A program made the translations under genes and the position numbers. Below are positions 1 through 39,089 of a stretch of DNA of 42,609 nucleotides, one piece after another (within the stretch, counting starts at the first letter, position 1; every line of letters starts with the position of its first letter). The DNA comes from Mycobacterium sp. IS-836. GTDB taxonomy: Bacteria; Actinomycetota; Actinomycetes; Mycobacteriales; Mycobacteriaceae. The DNA is taken from NCBI RefSeq assembly GCF_001954275.1, contig NZ_MBEU01000089.1, positions 1 through 42,609 of the forward strand, written 5' to 3'. Below the pieces are notes generated by a model that worked only from the letters and a program-made list of their open reading frames with translations, made no database searches and was not told the origin of the DNA.

Positions 1-1
1 G

Positions 2-2200
2 GATCGCAACCGCCTCGACAACCTGACAACGCTCGTCACCGGAGGCGAGGCCTGCCCGGGAGGTTTGGTGGCGGCCTGGGCGCCGGGCCGGCGGATGTTC
101 AACGCCTACGGTCCGACCGAGACCACCATCTGGGCTACCTGTGCGCCGCTGACGGCGGGACAGCCGGTGAATATCGGCGCCCCCGTTGCCGGGGTGTACG
201 CGCTGGTGCTCGACACGCGGCTGAACCCCGTGCCGGTCGGGGTGGTCGGCGAGTTATACGTCGGTGGGCCGGCGCTGGCGCGCGGCTACGTGGGCCGGGT
301 GGGATTGACCGCGGAACGGTTTGTGGCCAACCCCTTTGCCGGCGCGGGAGCGCCCGGAGCACGCATGTATCGCACCGGGGATCTGGTGCGCTGGACCGCC
401 GCCGGTGCCCTGCAGTATCTGGGCCGCGCCGATGCCCAGGTCAAACTGCGCGGGCAACGCATCGAGCTGGGCGAAATCGAAAGCACCCTGCTGGCCTGCC
501 CACAGGTCACCCAGGCCGCCGCCGCGGTGCACGAGGCCGCCACCGGCTCCCACCTCGTCGCCTACGTCACCCTCGAGCACACCGCCACCGCACAGGACGA
601 CGCCGAGGTCGTCGACCAGTGGCAACACCTGTACGACGAGCTCTATGGCGCCGCGGGAGAGGCACCGGAGTTCGGCATGGATTTCCGGGGCTGGAACAGC
701 AGCTACACCGAGGAGCCGATTCCGCTGCAGGAGATGGTGCAGTGGCGCGGGGCCACCGTGGATCGGATCTTGGCCCTGCGGCCGCGGCGGGTGTTGGAGA
801 TCGGCGTTGGTTCGGGGCTGGTGTTGTCCCAGATTGCGCCGCACTGTGAGCAGTACGTCGGCACCGATATGTCGGCGGTCGCTATCGACAAGCTTGCCCG
901 CTCGCTCGAGGACTTGCGGGTCGCGTGGCGTGATCGGGTGCAGTTGCTGGCCCAGCCCGCCCACGTCACCGAGGCGCTGCCGCAGGGCTATTTCGACACC
1001 ATCGTTCTCAACTCGGTGGTGCAGTACTTCCCCAACGCCCCATACCTGCGCGAGGTCATCGACAATGCCATGCGGTTATTGGCGCCGGGTGGGTCGGTGT
1101 TTCTCGGCGATGTGCGCAACCACGCGCTGCAAGGTGCGTTTCAAACGGGGGTCGCGCTGGCGCGCACCGACAGCGCCGATGCCGCCGAGATCCGCCAACG
1201 CGTCCAGCGCGCGACGCTCGGTGAGACCGAATTATTGTTGGCGCCAGAGTTTTTCACCACCTTCGCCGCCGAGCATCCGGAGGTGGCCGGAGTTGACATT
1301 CAAGTCAAACGCGGTACGGCCGACAACGAACTGACCCGGTATCGCTACGACGTCGTCGTCCACAAATCCCCGGCAGCCGTTCGTTCGCTGGCCGACGCGC
1401 CCAGCTGGGCGTGGACCAACTGTGCGGGAGTGCGCGACCGGTTGGTATCGCAACATCCGGCCGCCGTTCGCGTCACCGGCATCCCCCGTGCGGGGGTGAT
1501 CGGCGACGTTCAGGTCGAACACGCCCTCGCCGCAGGGGTATCGGTTGCCGACGCCCTGGCCCGAGCCCTCGCCACCGCCGATGCTGTTGTCCCCGAAGAG
1601 TTGTACCGCCTCGGTGAAACCGCCGGATACCGCGTCGCGGTCACCTGGGGCGCCCAACCGGGCACCCTGGATGCGGTCTTCATCGCGCCGACCGACGCCG
1701 ACGGCCAGCACATCGCGCCGCTGGTGGACCTGTATCTGCCCTCCGCCGGAGCCGGGCAACAAACCGCTCACGCCAATGATCCCGACACCAATACCAAGAT
1801 CGGAGCGGTGCGGCAGCGGTTGAGCGCATGGTTGCCCGACTACATGGTGCCCGCACACATCGTCGTGCTCGAGAAATTTCCGTTGACCTCATCGGGCAAG
1901 GTCGACCGAAAGGCGTTGCCGGCGCCGGTTTTTGCCGCCAGGGCGTTTCGGGCGCCGCAGACCCAGACCGAAAAGATCATCGCCGAGGCGTTCGCCGAGG
2001 TATTGGGCCTGGCCCGGGTCGGGCTCGACGACGACTTCTTCGCCCTGGGTGGCGATTCCCTGAGCGCCACCCGTGTCAGCGCGCGCCTGCAGCTCGCGTT
2101 GGGCAGGGAAGTGCCGGTGCGGTATCTGTTCGAGGCCGCCAAAGTCGCGGACCTCGCCGAGCACTTGCGACGGCATCGTGGCGCTTCTCCCCGCCCGCCC
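2..2200 (+). other. NRPS module 1 (partial): A*-N-methyltransferase-PCP
   Basis: Only the second half of the A domain is present. The visible specificity residues (299, 301, 322, 330, 331, 517 in GrsA numbering, read by eye) are V, G, A, I, W, K. The methyltransferase insertion covers roughly 600-1720, after the motif QVKLRGQRIELGE, and starts with a WNSSYT signature. The A10 lysine codon is 1898-1900. The carrier domain has GGDSL with the phosphopantetheine serine at 2057-2059. It belongs to the same A-MT-PCP family as modules 4 and 7. Confidence 0.9.
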
Positions 2201-5200
2201 CTGGTGCCGATGGCACGCCCGCAACGGATCCCGTTGTCGTATGCCCAGCAGCGGCTGTGGTTCATCGACCAGCTGCAGGGGCCTTCCCCGATCTACAACA
2301 TGGCGGTTGCCTTGCGGCTGTGTGGGCGGCTCGACGTCGAGGCGTTGGGGGCGGCGGTGACCGATGTGGTGGCCCGCCATGAGAGTCTGCGCACCCTGTT
2401 CGCCGCGCCCGATGGCGTACCGCAGCAGGTGATCATCCCCTCGGAGCGGGCCGATTTCGGATGGCAAGTCATCGATGCCACCGGCTGGCCGGGAGACCAG
2501 CTGTATGAGGCAATCAGCGCCGAGGCGCGTCACACATTTGATCTGGCCGCCGAGATCCCCTTGCGGGCAAGGCTTTTCCGCATCGGCGACGACGAACATG
2601 TGCTGATGGCCGTGGCCCACCACATCGCCGCCGACGGCTGGTCCATTGCCCCGCTGGTGCGTGATCTGGGCGTGGCCTATGCCAGCCGCTCTGCGGGACA
2701 CGCTCCCGACACGCCGCCGTTGACGGTGCAGTACGTCGACTACACGCTGTGGCAGCGCGAGCACCTCGGTGATCTCGACGATCCCGAGAGCCCCATCGCC
2801 GCGCAGCTGGCCTACTGGCAGGAAGCCCTGGCCGGGATGCCGGAGCACCTGCAGCTGCCCACCGATCGCCCCTACCCGCCGGTCGCCGATTACCGAGGCG
2901 CCACTCTGGCGGTGGAGTGGCCGGCGGCGCTGCAGCAGCGGGTGGCTCAGGTAGCCGGTGAGCACAACACGACCAGCTTCATGGTGATCCAGGCCGCCCT
3001 GACGGCGCTGCTATCCAAACTCAGCGCCAGCCCCGATGTGGCGGTGGGGATTTCGATCGCCGGGCGCCGCGACCCGGCGCTCGATGAGCTGGTGGGGTTC
3101 TTCGTCAACACGTTGGTGCTGCGTGTCGATCTGGCCGGTGATCCCACCATTGGTGAACTGCTGGCCCAGGTGCGGGCGCGCAGTTTGGAGGCTTTCGAGC
3201 ATCAAGATGTGCCCTTCGAGGTGCTCGTCGAGAGGCTCAACCCTTCTCGGTCGCTCACCCATCACCCCTTGATCCAGGTGATATTTGCGTGGCAGAACTT
3301 CACCGGTCAAGACAGTGACCCCGCCGTCGAACCGGCTCTGGGTGACGTGCAGGTCACGCCGCTCCCGGTGGGCATCCAGGCGGCCCGGATGGATTTGGTG
3401 TTTTACCTAGGGGAACGCTGGAACGAGGCCGGTGAGCCCGCCGGGATCGGCGGGGCGGTGGAATTCCGCACCGACGTGTTTGACGCGGCCAGCATCCAAA
3501 CACTGATCGAGCGGTTGGAGCGGGTGTTGGCGGCGATGACCGCCGAGCCCACCCGGCGGCTGTCGTCGGTGGACCTGCTCGACGAGCCCGAGCATGCCCG
3601 CCTGGAGGGGTGGGGTAACGGGGCGGTGCTGGCGCGGCCCGCACCCGCCGCGGCGTCGATCCCGGCGTTGTTCGCCGCGCAGGTGGCCCGCACCCCGGAT
3701 GCGGTGGCGCTGGTGTGCGAGGAGCATTCGTGGACCTACCGCGAGCTGGACGAGACCGCCAACCGGCTGGCGAATCTGTTGGCCGGATCTGGTATCGGTG
3801 CGGGACAGCGTGTGGCGCTGCTGTTTTCGCGGTCCGCCGAGGCGATCGTGTCGATTTTGGCGGTGCTGAAAACGGGGGCGGCGTATCTGCCGATCGACCC
3901 GGTGGTGCCGGATGCCCGTATCGCCTTCATGCTCGCCGATGCCGCCCCGATCGCCGCGATCACCACAGGCGAGCTGGCCGACCGACTCGACGGACGCGAC
4001 CTGCTGGTCGTCGATGTCGACGATCCCCGCATCGAGGCCCAACCCAGCACGGCGCTGCCGGCGCCGGCCCCCGACGACATTGCCTACCTGATCTACACCT
4101 CCGGCACCACCGGTGTGCCCAAGGGCGTGGCGACCACCCACCACAATGTCACCCGGCTGTTCGACGGCATGGATGTCGGCGTGGAGCTAGCGCCGGGACA
4201 GGTGTGGACGCAGTGTCATTCCCTGGCCTTCGACTACTCGGTATGGGAGATCTGGGGTGCGCTGCTGCATGGTGGGCGGCTGGTGGTGGTGCCCGAGTCG
4301 ATCGCCCGCTCGCCGCAGGACTTCCACGAGTTACTGGTCACCGAAAAGGTCAGCGTCCTAAGCCAGACCCCCTCGGCGGTGGGGGTGCTTTCGCCGAAGG
4401 GTCTCGACTCGGCGGCGTTGATGGTGGCCGCTGAGCCCTGTCCGGCCGAGGTGGTCGATCGGTGGGCGCCGGGGCGGGTGATGATCAACGCCTACGGCCC
4501 GACCGAAACCACGGTGTACGCGACGATCAGTGCGCCGCTGACGGCCGGGTCGGGCGTGGTGCCGATCGGCTCGCCCGTGCCCGGGGCGGCGCTGTTCGTG
4601 CTCGACGGCTCACTGCGGCCAGTGCCGGCCGGTGTGGTCGGTGAGTTGTATGTGGCCGGTACCGGTGTGGGAGTTGGGTATTGGCGGCGGGGTCCCTTGA
4701 CGGCGTCGCGGTTTGTGGCGTGTCCGTTCACCGCGGGAGCACGGATGTATCGCACCGGGGATCTGGTGTGTTGGCGTGCCGACGGGCAGCTGCAGTATCT
4801 GGGGCGCGCCGACGAGCAGGTCAAAATCCGCGGCTATCGCATCGAGCTCGGTGAGGTCCAAGCGGCGCTGAATGCACTGGACGGGGTCGAGCAGGCGGTG
4901 GTGATCGCCCGCGAGGACCACCCCGGCGACAAACGCCTCGTCGGCTATATCACCGGACCGGCAGACCCAGCCCATGCACGTACCGCGCTGGCCGAGCGGC
5001 TCCCGACCTACATGATCCCCGCGGCGGTGGTGGCACTCGACACGCTGCCGCTGACACCCAACGGCAAGCTCGACACCCGCGCCCTGCCGGCACCGAGCTA
5101 CGCGGACGTCGATGGGTACCGCGCCCCCGCCACCCCCACCGAGGAAATCTTGGCCGGCATTTATGCCCAGGTACTCGGGCTCGAGCGGGTCGGGGTCGAC

Positions 5201-6723
5201 GACTCCTTCTTCGACCTGGGCGGGGATTCACTGTCCGCGATGCGGGTGATCGCCGCGATCAACACTTCCCTCGATGCCGGACTTTCGGTGCGCACCTTGT
5301 TCGAGGCGCCCACGGTCGCCCAGCTGGCGCCGTGTATCGGCGACGAGGGGGGCCGGCGTCAGCAGCTGGTGCCGGTCGAGCGGCCGGCGAGCGTTCCGTT
5401 GTCGTTCGCGCAGAGCCGATTGTGGTTCCTCGACCAATTGCAGGGTCCCTCACCGGTTTACAACATAGCGGCGGCGTTGCGGCTGAGCGGGGCCCTGGAT
5501 GCCGCTGCGCTGGGTGCGGCGCTGGCCGATGTGGTCGGCCGGCACGAAAGCCTGCGCACCCTGTTCCCCGCGGTCGAGGGGACACCCCAGCAGCTGGTGG
5601 TGCCCCCCGAGCGCGCCGAGTTCGGTTGGGAGGTCGTCGATTCCACCGGCTGGCCGGCGGACCGGCTTGATGAGGCGATCAGCCACGCGGTGCGTCACAG
5701 CTTCGACCTGGCCACCGAGATCCCGTTGCGGGCAGTACTTTTCCGTGTCGCCGACGACGAGCACGTGCTGGTGGCCGTGGTACACCACATCGCCGCCGAC
5801 GGCTCGTCGATCACCCCGCTGGTGCGCGATCTGGGCGTGGCCTATGCCAACCGGTGCGCCGGGCGCGCCCCCGACTGGGCGCCACTACCCGTGCAGTACG
5901 TCGATTACACGTTGTGGCAGCGCGAGCACCTCGGGGATCTGGCCGACAGCGAGAGCCCCATCGCCGCACAACTGGCCTACTGGGAAGACGCGCTGGCCGG
6001 AATGCCCGAACGCCTGCCCCTGCCCACCGATCGGCCCTACCCACCCGTTCCCGATCCGCGCGGGGCCAGCGTGCCCGTGGAGTGGCCGGCCGAGCTGCAG
6101 CAGCGGGTGCGCGATCTGGCCCGCGAACACAACGCGACCACGTTCATGGTCGTTCAGGCCGCGCTGGCGGTGCTCTTGTCCAAGCTCAGCGCCAGCCCCG
6201 ACGTGGCCGTGGGAATCGCGGTCGCCGGGCGCGGCGATCCCGCCCTCGATGAGCTGGTCGGGTTCTTCGTCAACACGTTGGTGCTGCGGGTCGACCTGGC
6301 CGGTGACCCCACCGTCGGCGAACTGCTGGCCCAGGTGCGACAACGCAGCCTGGCCGCCTACGAGCACCAAGACGTCCCGTTTGAAGTGCTGGTGGAACGG
6401 CTCAACCCCACCCGATCGCGCAAGCACCACCCACTAATCCAGGTGATGGTGGCCTGGCAGAATTTCGCCGGGCACAACGATCCCGTGGCCGGGTTGAGTT
6501 TGGGTGATGTCCAGGTCGCGGCGCTGCCCGTGCGGCTTCAGACCGCCCGCATGGATTTGACCATTTCGCTCGCGGAACGGTGGACCGAGGCCGGTGAGCC
6601 CGCCGGGATCAGCGGGGAAGTGGAATTTCGGACCGACATTTTCGACGCGGCCAGAATCCAGGCCCTGATCGAGCGGTGGCAGCGAGTGTTGGTGGCGATC
6701 ACCGCCGAGACGGGGCGGCGCGC

Positions 6724-6727
<4 letters not shown>
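2..6727 (+). CDS. Non-ribosomal peptide synthetase, 5'-truncated by window edge (A*-MT-PCP-C-A-PCP-C)
   Basis: This is the C-terminal 2241 residues of an NRPS. The frame is open back to base 2 and the residues before the first TTG (65) align with the equivalent A-domain segment of module 7, so the gene continues off the left edge. Visible domain order is: second half of an A domain with NAYGPTETT (101-127); an N-methyltransferase inserted after A8, SAM motif VLEIGVGSG at residue 264; a carrier domain with Ser686; a C domain with HHIAADG at 873; a complete A domain with YTSGTTG near 1364; a carrier domain with Ser1743; and a C domain with HHIAADG at 1928. The protein ends just after this last C domain, so its cognate A domain is the first domain of the next gene. 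It extends a peptidyl chain in the cytosol by amide bond formation and N-methylates at module 1. The stop overlaps the next start as ATGA. There is no epimerase domain. Confidence 0.95.
1274..1375 (+). repeat. 102-bp exact direct repeat, copy 1 (module 1 methyltransferase)
   Basis: The 102 bases are identical to 22777-22878 in module 7. They encode the segment around TRYRYDVVVHKSPA at the end of the methyltransferase. The upstream flank differs at the very next base. Confidence 0.9.
2216..5375 (+). other. NRPS module 2: C-A-PCP
   Basis: The C domain starts at the PLSYAQQRLWF region and has HHIAADG at 2618-2638. The A domain runs from about 3635 to 5090. Its specificity residues by manual alignment to GrsA are DYWSMAAVYK, which I cannot match to a known substrate. 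The A10 lysine codon is 5066-5068 and the carrier serine codon is 5228-5230. There is no tailoring domain. Confidence 0.88.
5396..5466 (+). repeat. 71-bp exact direct repeat, copy 1 (module 3 C domain)
   Basis: Identical to 26884-26954 at the start of the module 9 C domain. After one mismatch a further 23 bases are identical. Confidence 0.9.
6707..6715 (+). promoter_or_regulatory. Ribosome binding site candidate deciding the start of the giant NRPS
   Basis: GAGACGGGG lies eight bases before ATG 6724, inside the end of the upstream gene. Together with the ATGA overlap it favours coupled translation from 6724 over the upstream GTG at 6676. Confidence 0.5.
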
Positions 6728-35315
<28,588 letters not shown>

Positions 35316-35316
<1 letters not shown>

Positions 35317-35666
35317 TGTTTACGGATGTCGTTCAGAAGTACTACGTGGCGGTCGATAACGCGGATGTCGACGGCCTTGTGGCACTCTTCGAAGCCGACG
35401 CCGAGTACTCACGGCCGGGCTATGCGTGTCTGAGCGGAAGAGAGGCGATCAGGTCCTTCTACGTGGATGACCGCATCATCGAGTCGGGTATGCACAACAT
35501 CGAGTCGATCGTTTGCGATTCCGGAGTGGTCGCGGTCGAAGGCTGCTTCAAGGGCACCGTGCGTGGGGGAGCCAATGCCGAAGTTGAGTTTGCCGACTTC
35601 TTCTGGCCCGGCCCACATGGGCTCATCAAGAAACGACGGACGTATTTCTATACGCCGCTTATATAG
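35316..35666 (+). CDS. SnoaL/NTF2-like small protein, 116 aa
   Basis: This short single-domain protein has the layout of the NTF2/SnoaL-like fold: an N-terminal helix (YYVAVDNADVDGLVALFE), a DAEYSRPG turn, a GREAIRSFY segment and paired beta strands ending in RRTYFY. Family members are ketosteroid-isomerase-like enzymes, cyclases, hydroxylases or non-catalytic proteins, so the reaction cannot be named. The start codon shares one base with the NRPS stop (TGATG), with GGAAGG nine bases upstream, so translation is probably coupled to the synthetase. Its place directly after the TE suggests tailoring or release of the peptide, which is inference. It has no signal peptide or membrane segment. Confidence is good for the gene and moderate for the fold. 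Confidence 0.65.
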
Positions 35667-35678
35667 ATCGATCTCGTC

Positions 35679-35684
35679 AGGTGG
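35679..35684 (+). promoter_or_regulatory. Ribosome binding site of the aminotransferase gene
   Basis: AGGTGG with a five-base spacing to ATG 35690. It argues against the alternative GTG start at 35681, which lies inside the site. Confidence 0.6.
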
Positions 35685-35689
35685 AACAA

Positions 35690-36826
35690 ATGTCGGTGGA
35701 TCGGGAAGTCGCGCTTTTGCCCGGGGGTTTTCGACTCGATGTGGCCCTATCGCGATCGTCGGACGCTGAGCGGGCCGAAATCTTAGCGGACCCGGGGTTC
35801 GGTCGTTTTTTCACTGACCATATGTCGATCATTTACTGGGATGCAGACAAAGGTTGGCACGGGGCGCGTGTAACGCAGCTCAGCTCGTTCACCATTCATC
35901 CGGCATGTGTTGTGCTCCACTACGCCCAGGGAGTCATCGAGGGCTTGAAAGCTTACGGTCGGGCGGACGGAAGCGTTTGGCTGTTCAGACCGTTGCTCAA
36001 TGCTCGCCGGTTCCGCAAATCGGCTGCCAGGCTGGCCCTTCCGCAGCTCGGCGACGACCTTTTCCTCGCGAGCCTGATTTCGCTGGTGCAAGTAGACCGC
36101 GCGTGGGTGCCTACCAATGGTCGTGAATGCAGTTTGTATCTCCGGCCATTCATGTTCGGTGCGGAAGTGGGACTCGGGGTCCGGCCAAGTCCGTCCGTGA
36201 CCTACGCGGTCATCGCGAGCCCGTCAGGCCCATATTTTCCGGGCGGAACCGCCGGAATGCGGCTATGGGTGGGGAAGTACCCCCGCGCCTGGGAGGGTGG
36301 CACCGGGAGCGTCAAATTCGGTGGTAACTACGCGTCGAACCTCTTGGCAGAAATCGAGGCCAAAGAGTATGGCTGCGATCACGTGTTGTTCCTCGACGAC
36401 GATGGCTGTGTCCAGGAATCCGGCACGATGAACATATTTGCCATCACAGCTGAGGGCGAGCTTGTAACCCCAAGCCTGGGAACGATTCTCGAGGGGGTGA
36501 CACGGGCGAGCGTTCTTTCGCTGGCGACCGCCCACGGGTTGGCCCCCACCGAACGTCGATTCCCGTTCGAGGAATTGAAGCAGGGCTGCGTTTCCGGCAA
36601 GATTCGCGAGGTCTTCGCGGTCGGGACTGCGGCCGTCGTCAACCCGATCGTTGGATTCAAGGGCCCGCGGTGTGAATTCGCGGTGGCCGACGGTCTGCCA
36701 GGTCCCAAGAGCCGAGCGCTGCGCGACCACCTCCTCGACATTCAATACGGTCGGCGGCCGGACCCGTTCGACTGGATGGTTGAAATCCCCGACTTGGCTC
36801 AAGTGAAAGGCGAGGAACCGCGATGA
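35690..36826 (+). CDS. Branched-chain amino acid aminotransferase-like protein (class IV, PLP)
   Basis: This 378-residue protein matches the IlvE/BCAT family. It has GSVKFGGNYASN with the expected PLP lysine at residue 209, a glutamate-containing ESGTMNIF segment and ILEGVTRASVL. The family interconverts Leu, Ile and Val with their 2-oxo acids in the cytosol. Sitting in an NRPS operon it most likely supplies or shapes a branched-chain or related building block. It is probably a second copy beside the housekeeping gene, which I cannot see. I chose ATG 35690 because AGGTGG (35679-35684) sits five bases upstream. An in-frame GTG at 35681 overlaps that site and would add three residues. It follows the SnoaL-like gene after 23 bases and overlaps the next gene as ATGA. 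Confidence 0.88.
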   Translation: MSVDREVALLPGGFRLDVALSRSSDAERAEILADPGFGRFFTDHMSIIYWDADKGWHGARVTQLSSFTIHPACVVLHYAQGVIEGLKAYGRADGSVWLFRPLLNARRFRKSAARLALPQLGDDLFLASLISLVQVDRAWVPTNGRECSLYLRPFMFGAEVGLGVRPSPSVTYAVIASPSGPYFPGGTAGMRLWVGKYPRAWEGGTGSVKFGGNYASNLLAEIEAKEYGCDHVLFLDDDGCVQESGTMNIFAITAEGELVTPSLGTILEGVTRASVLSLATAHGLAPTERRFPFEELKQGCVSGKIREVFAVGTAAVVNPIVGFKGPRCEFAVADGLPGPKSRALRDHLLDIQYGRRPDPFDWMVEIPDLAQVKGEEPR

Positions 36827-38091
36827 TATTTGTGTTGGCCTGCTACGGAACTCGCGGCGATGTCGAGCCCGGCGTCGCTGTCGGCCGCGAGCTGTTGCGC
36901 CGGGGGCACGAAGTGCGCATGGCCGTCCCGCCCGACATGGTGGGCGACACCGAGGCGGCCGGGCTTGCGGCGGCCGGCTACGGGGTGGACACGCAGACGT
37001 GGATGGACGTGCACCGCGATCTGTGGGCGTGTCTGTCCCGCAGTCCCTGGAGGATCCGGGAGCTGATCAGGTTGGGACGCGAACTTTGGCGGCTCTTCAT
37101 GCAGAGCTGGGGGGAGGCGAGCGCCACGCTGAGATCGCGGGCAGGCGGGGCCGACCTGCTCGTCACCGGCCGCAGTTTGGAGGAGACCGCGGCCAACGTC
37201 GCGGAGTATCACGACATTCCGTTGGCCACACTGCATTACGCGCCGGCGCGGCCCCACGGCCAGGTCCTTCCATTCCTGCCGCCGTTGTTCGGGCGCTCCT
37301 TGATGACCCTGAACGAGTGGGTGTATTGGCGCACGACGAAAAGGGTCGAGGACACGCAGCGGCGTGAACTGGGCCTGCCGAAGTCGACAGCCCCCTCGTC
37401 GCGGCGGATCGCCGAACGCGGGTCGCTGGAAATCCAGGCCTACGACGAGGTTTGCTTTCCCGGGCTGGCAGCCGAATGGGCGAAATGGAACGGCCGGCGG
37501 CCCTTTGTCGGCGCACTGACCATGGAGCTGCCAACCGACGCCGATGACGAGGTCGCGTCGTGGATTGCCGCGGGAACACCGCCGATCTATTTTGGGTTTG
37601 GCAGCATCCCGGTCGAATCCGCCGCCCGCACAGTCGAAATGATCAGCGCCGCTTGCGAGCAGCTAGGCGAGCGAGCGTTGGTTTGCTCCGGCGGCACCGA
37701 CTTCAGTGACGTCCCCCAATTCGCGAACGTCAAGGTGGTGGGCGCGGTGAACCATGCGGCCGTCTTCCCCGCATGCCGCGCCGTCGTGCACCATGGCGGC
37801 GCGGGCACGACGGCCGCCGGGCTGCGCGCCGGAGTCCCCACCTTGATCCTCTGGGCGGCGGCCGATCAGCCGTATTGGGGAGCTCAGATCAAACGACTGA
37901 AGGTTGGCACTGCCCGCGGATTCGCGAGCACTACCCAGCAATCGCTGGTCGCGGACCTGCGCACCATCCTCGAGCCCGAGTACGCCGGACGGGCCCGTGA
38001 GATCGCCACTCGGATGAGCAAATCCGCCGAAAGCGTTGCGGCCGCCGCTGATCTGCTCGAGAATTTCGCCCGCACGCGGCGTGAGGGCTGA
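36823..38091 (+). CDS. Family 1 (UGT/MGT-type) glycosyltransferase, 422 aa
   Basis: This GT-B-fold glycosyltransferase resembles the mycobacterial enzymes that put sugars on glycopeptidolipids. The N-terminus has the acceptor-side Rossmann start (FVLACYGTRGDVEP). The C-terminal half has the donor-binding motif HHGGAGTTAAG at residues 323-333, followed by GVPTLILWAAADQPYWG. Such enzymes transfer a hexose or deoxyhexose from a nucleotide donor to a hydroxyl. The threonine-like residues predicted from modules 5, 6 and 10 are plausible acceptors, by analogy with the allo-threonine of glycopeptidolipids. The donor and acceptor are not shown by the sequence. The start overlaps the aminotransferase stop as ATGA, with GAGGA six bases upstream. 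No sugar-nucleotide biosynthesis genes are in the window. Confidence 0.88.
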   Translation: MIFVLACYGTRGDVEPGVAVGRELLRRGHEVRMAVPPDMVGDTEAAGLAAAGYGVDTQTWMDVHRDLWACLSRSPWRIRELIRLGRELWRLFMQSWGEASATLRSRAGGADLLVTGRSLEETAANVAEYHDIPLATLHYAPARPHGQVLPFLPPLFGRSLMTLNEWVYWRTTKRVEDTQRRELGLPKSTAPSSRRIAERGSLEIQAYDEVCFPGLAAEWAKWNGRRPFVGALTMELPTDADDEVASWIAAGTPPIYFGFGSIPVESAARTVEMISAACEQLGERALVCSGGTDFSDVPQFANVKVVGAVNHAAVFPACRAVVHHGGAGTTAAGLRAGVPTLILWAAADQPYWGAQIKRLKVGTARGFASTTQQSLVADLRTILEPEYAGRAREIATRMSKSAESVAAAADLLENFARTRREG

Positions 38092-38112
38092 GCCGGTCAA
38101 AAGGGCCGCGGA

Positions 38113-39081
38113 ATGATCGGGGCTCGGATCCTAGGGCTGTGGCGCTGGTACATACGATTCCTTCGCACCGGCAAGGAGCGCGTGGGCCTCACCGAGCGCT
38201 GGATCCGGGCGCTGCTGCTGATCGTGCCGTACTACGGCATGGCTTTGCCGCTGTTGATCCGCGCCGCGCTGTGGGGACCGGTGACCGTCGAGGGCGTCAG
38301 TGAAGACGGAACCCATTTTCGGTGCCGGCTCCCGGATTTCATCCCGATGTACATCTACCTGTTCGGCACCTGGGAACCCGATCTCGCGGCGTTCCTGCGC
38401 CGCCGGCTCCGGCCGGGCGACGCCTTCGTCGACGTCGGTGCCAACATCGGATGTGTAAGCGCGTTAGCCAGCGGACTGGTTGGACCGCACGGCGTCGTTG
38501 TCGCTATCGAACCGTGCCCCACCGCGATCGCCGCGCTGCAGGAGACCGTGGCCAGGAACGCCCTGACGAACGTTCGCCTGGTGGCCGCCGCTGTGTCGGA
38601 TCGCGTTCAGGAACTCCCACTGTTCGTCGGACCAAGCTACAACCTGGGCATGACCTCGACGGTCGCCCACTGCAGCCTGCGGGAACGGGGCCGGGCGCCG
38701 GCGGCGCCGCTCGGCTCGCTCGCCACTCGTGCGGAGCTGGCCAGCGCGCGCCTGATCAAGATCGATGTGGAGGGCGGCGAGGACCGAGTGCTGGCAGGCA
38801 TTTTGGCGTCCGTCGACGCGCTCGGCGCCGATGCCGAGTTGGCGGTTGAACTGTCGCCGAAATGGTGGAGCGATCCGCAGCTGCGGCCAATTGATGTGCT
38901 GCAACCGTTCCTTGACCGCGGCTTCCATGTCTTTCTGCTGCCCAGCGATTACACGCCGTGGCGCTACCTGTGGCCCCGGGATGTCGGCGCCCCGCTGCGG
39001 CTGCGCGACTTGACCGTACTGAAGCGGCGCATGCGGCGGCTCGACGTGGTGCTGTCGCGCAGCGACGCCGACATGCTTTGA
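38113..39081 (+). CDS. FkbM-family SAM-dependent methyltransferase with N-terminal hydrophobic segment
   Basis: The 322-residue protein has the SAM-binding motif VDVGANIGC at about residues 106-114, a downstream VVAIEPCPTAIAALQ acidic-loop region and the FkbM-typical LIKIDVEGGE segment. FkbM-family enzymes methylate hydroxyls of polyketides, peptides or sugars. A hydrophobic stretch at about residues 33-49, preceded by basic residues, could anchor it to the inner face of the membrane. It starts 21 bases after the glycosyltransferase stop, with AAAAGGG seven bases before ATG, and is the last gene of the operon. O-methylation of the sugar or of the peptide is the likely role, by inference. Its stop lies eight bases from that of the convergent Gap-like gene. 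Confidence 0.85.
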   Translation: MIGARILGLWRWYIRFLRTGKERVGLTERWIRALLLIVPYYGMALPLLIRAALWGPVTVEGVSEDGTHFRCRLPDFIPMYIYLFGTWEPDLAAFLRRRLRPGDAFVDVGANIGCVSALASGLVGPHGVVVAIEPCPTAIAALQETVARNALTNVRLVAAAVSDRVQELPLFVGPSYNLGMTSTVAHCSLRERGRAPAAPLGSLATRAELASARLIKIDVEGGEDRVLAGILASVDALGADAELAVELSPKWWSDPQLRPIDVLQPFLDRGFHVFLLPSDYTPWRYLWPRDVGAPLRLRDLTVLKRRMRRLDVVLSRSDADML

Positions 39082-39089
39082 AGCCGAGG

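Noticed and set aside
65..67. TTG at 65 as start of the first NRPS
   Set aside because: The frame is open to base 2 and the preceding residues align with the A domain of module 7, so it is internal.
6676..6678. GTG at 6676 as start of the giant NRPS
   Set aside because: It would overlap the upstream C domain by 52 bases and the added residues resemble nothing. ATG 6724 has an ATGA overlap and a better upstream site.
35667..35689. Possible internal promoter before the aminotransferase gene
   Set aside because: The gap is only 23 bases, with a ribosome binding site at its end and no convincing promoter motif.
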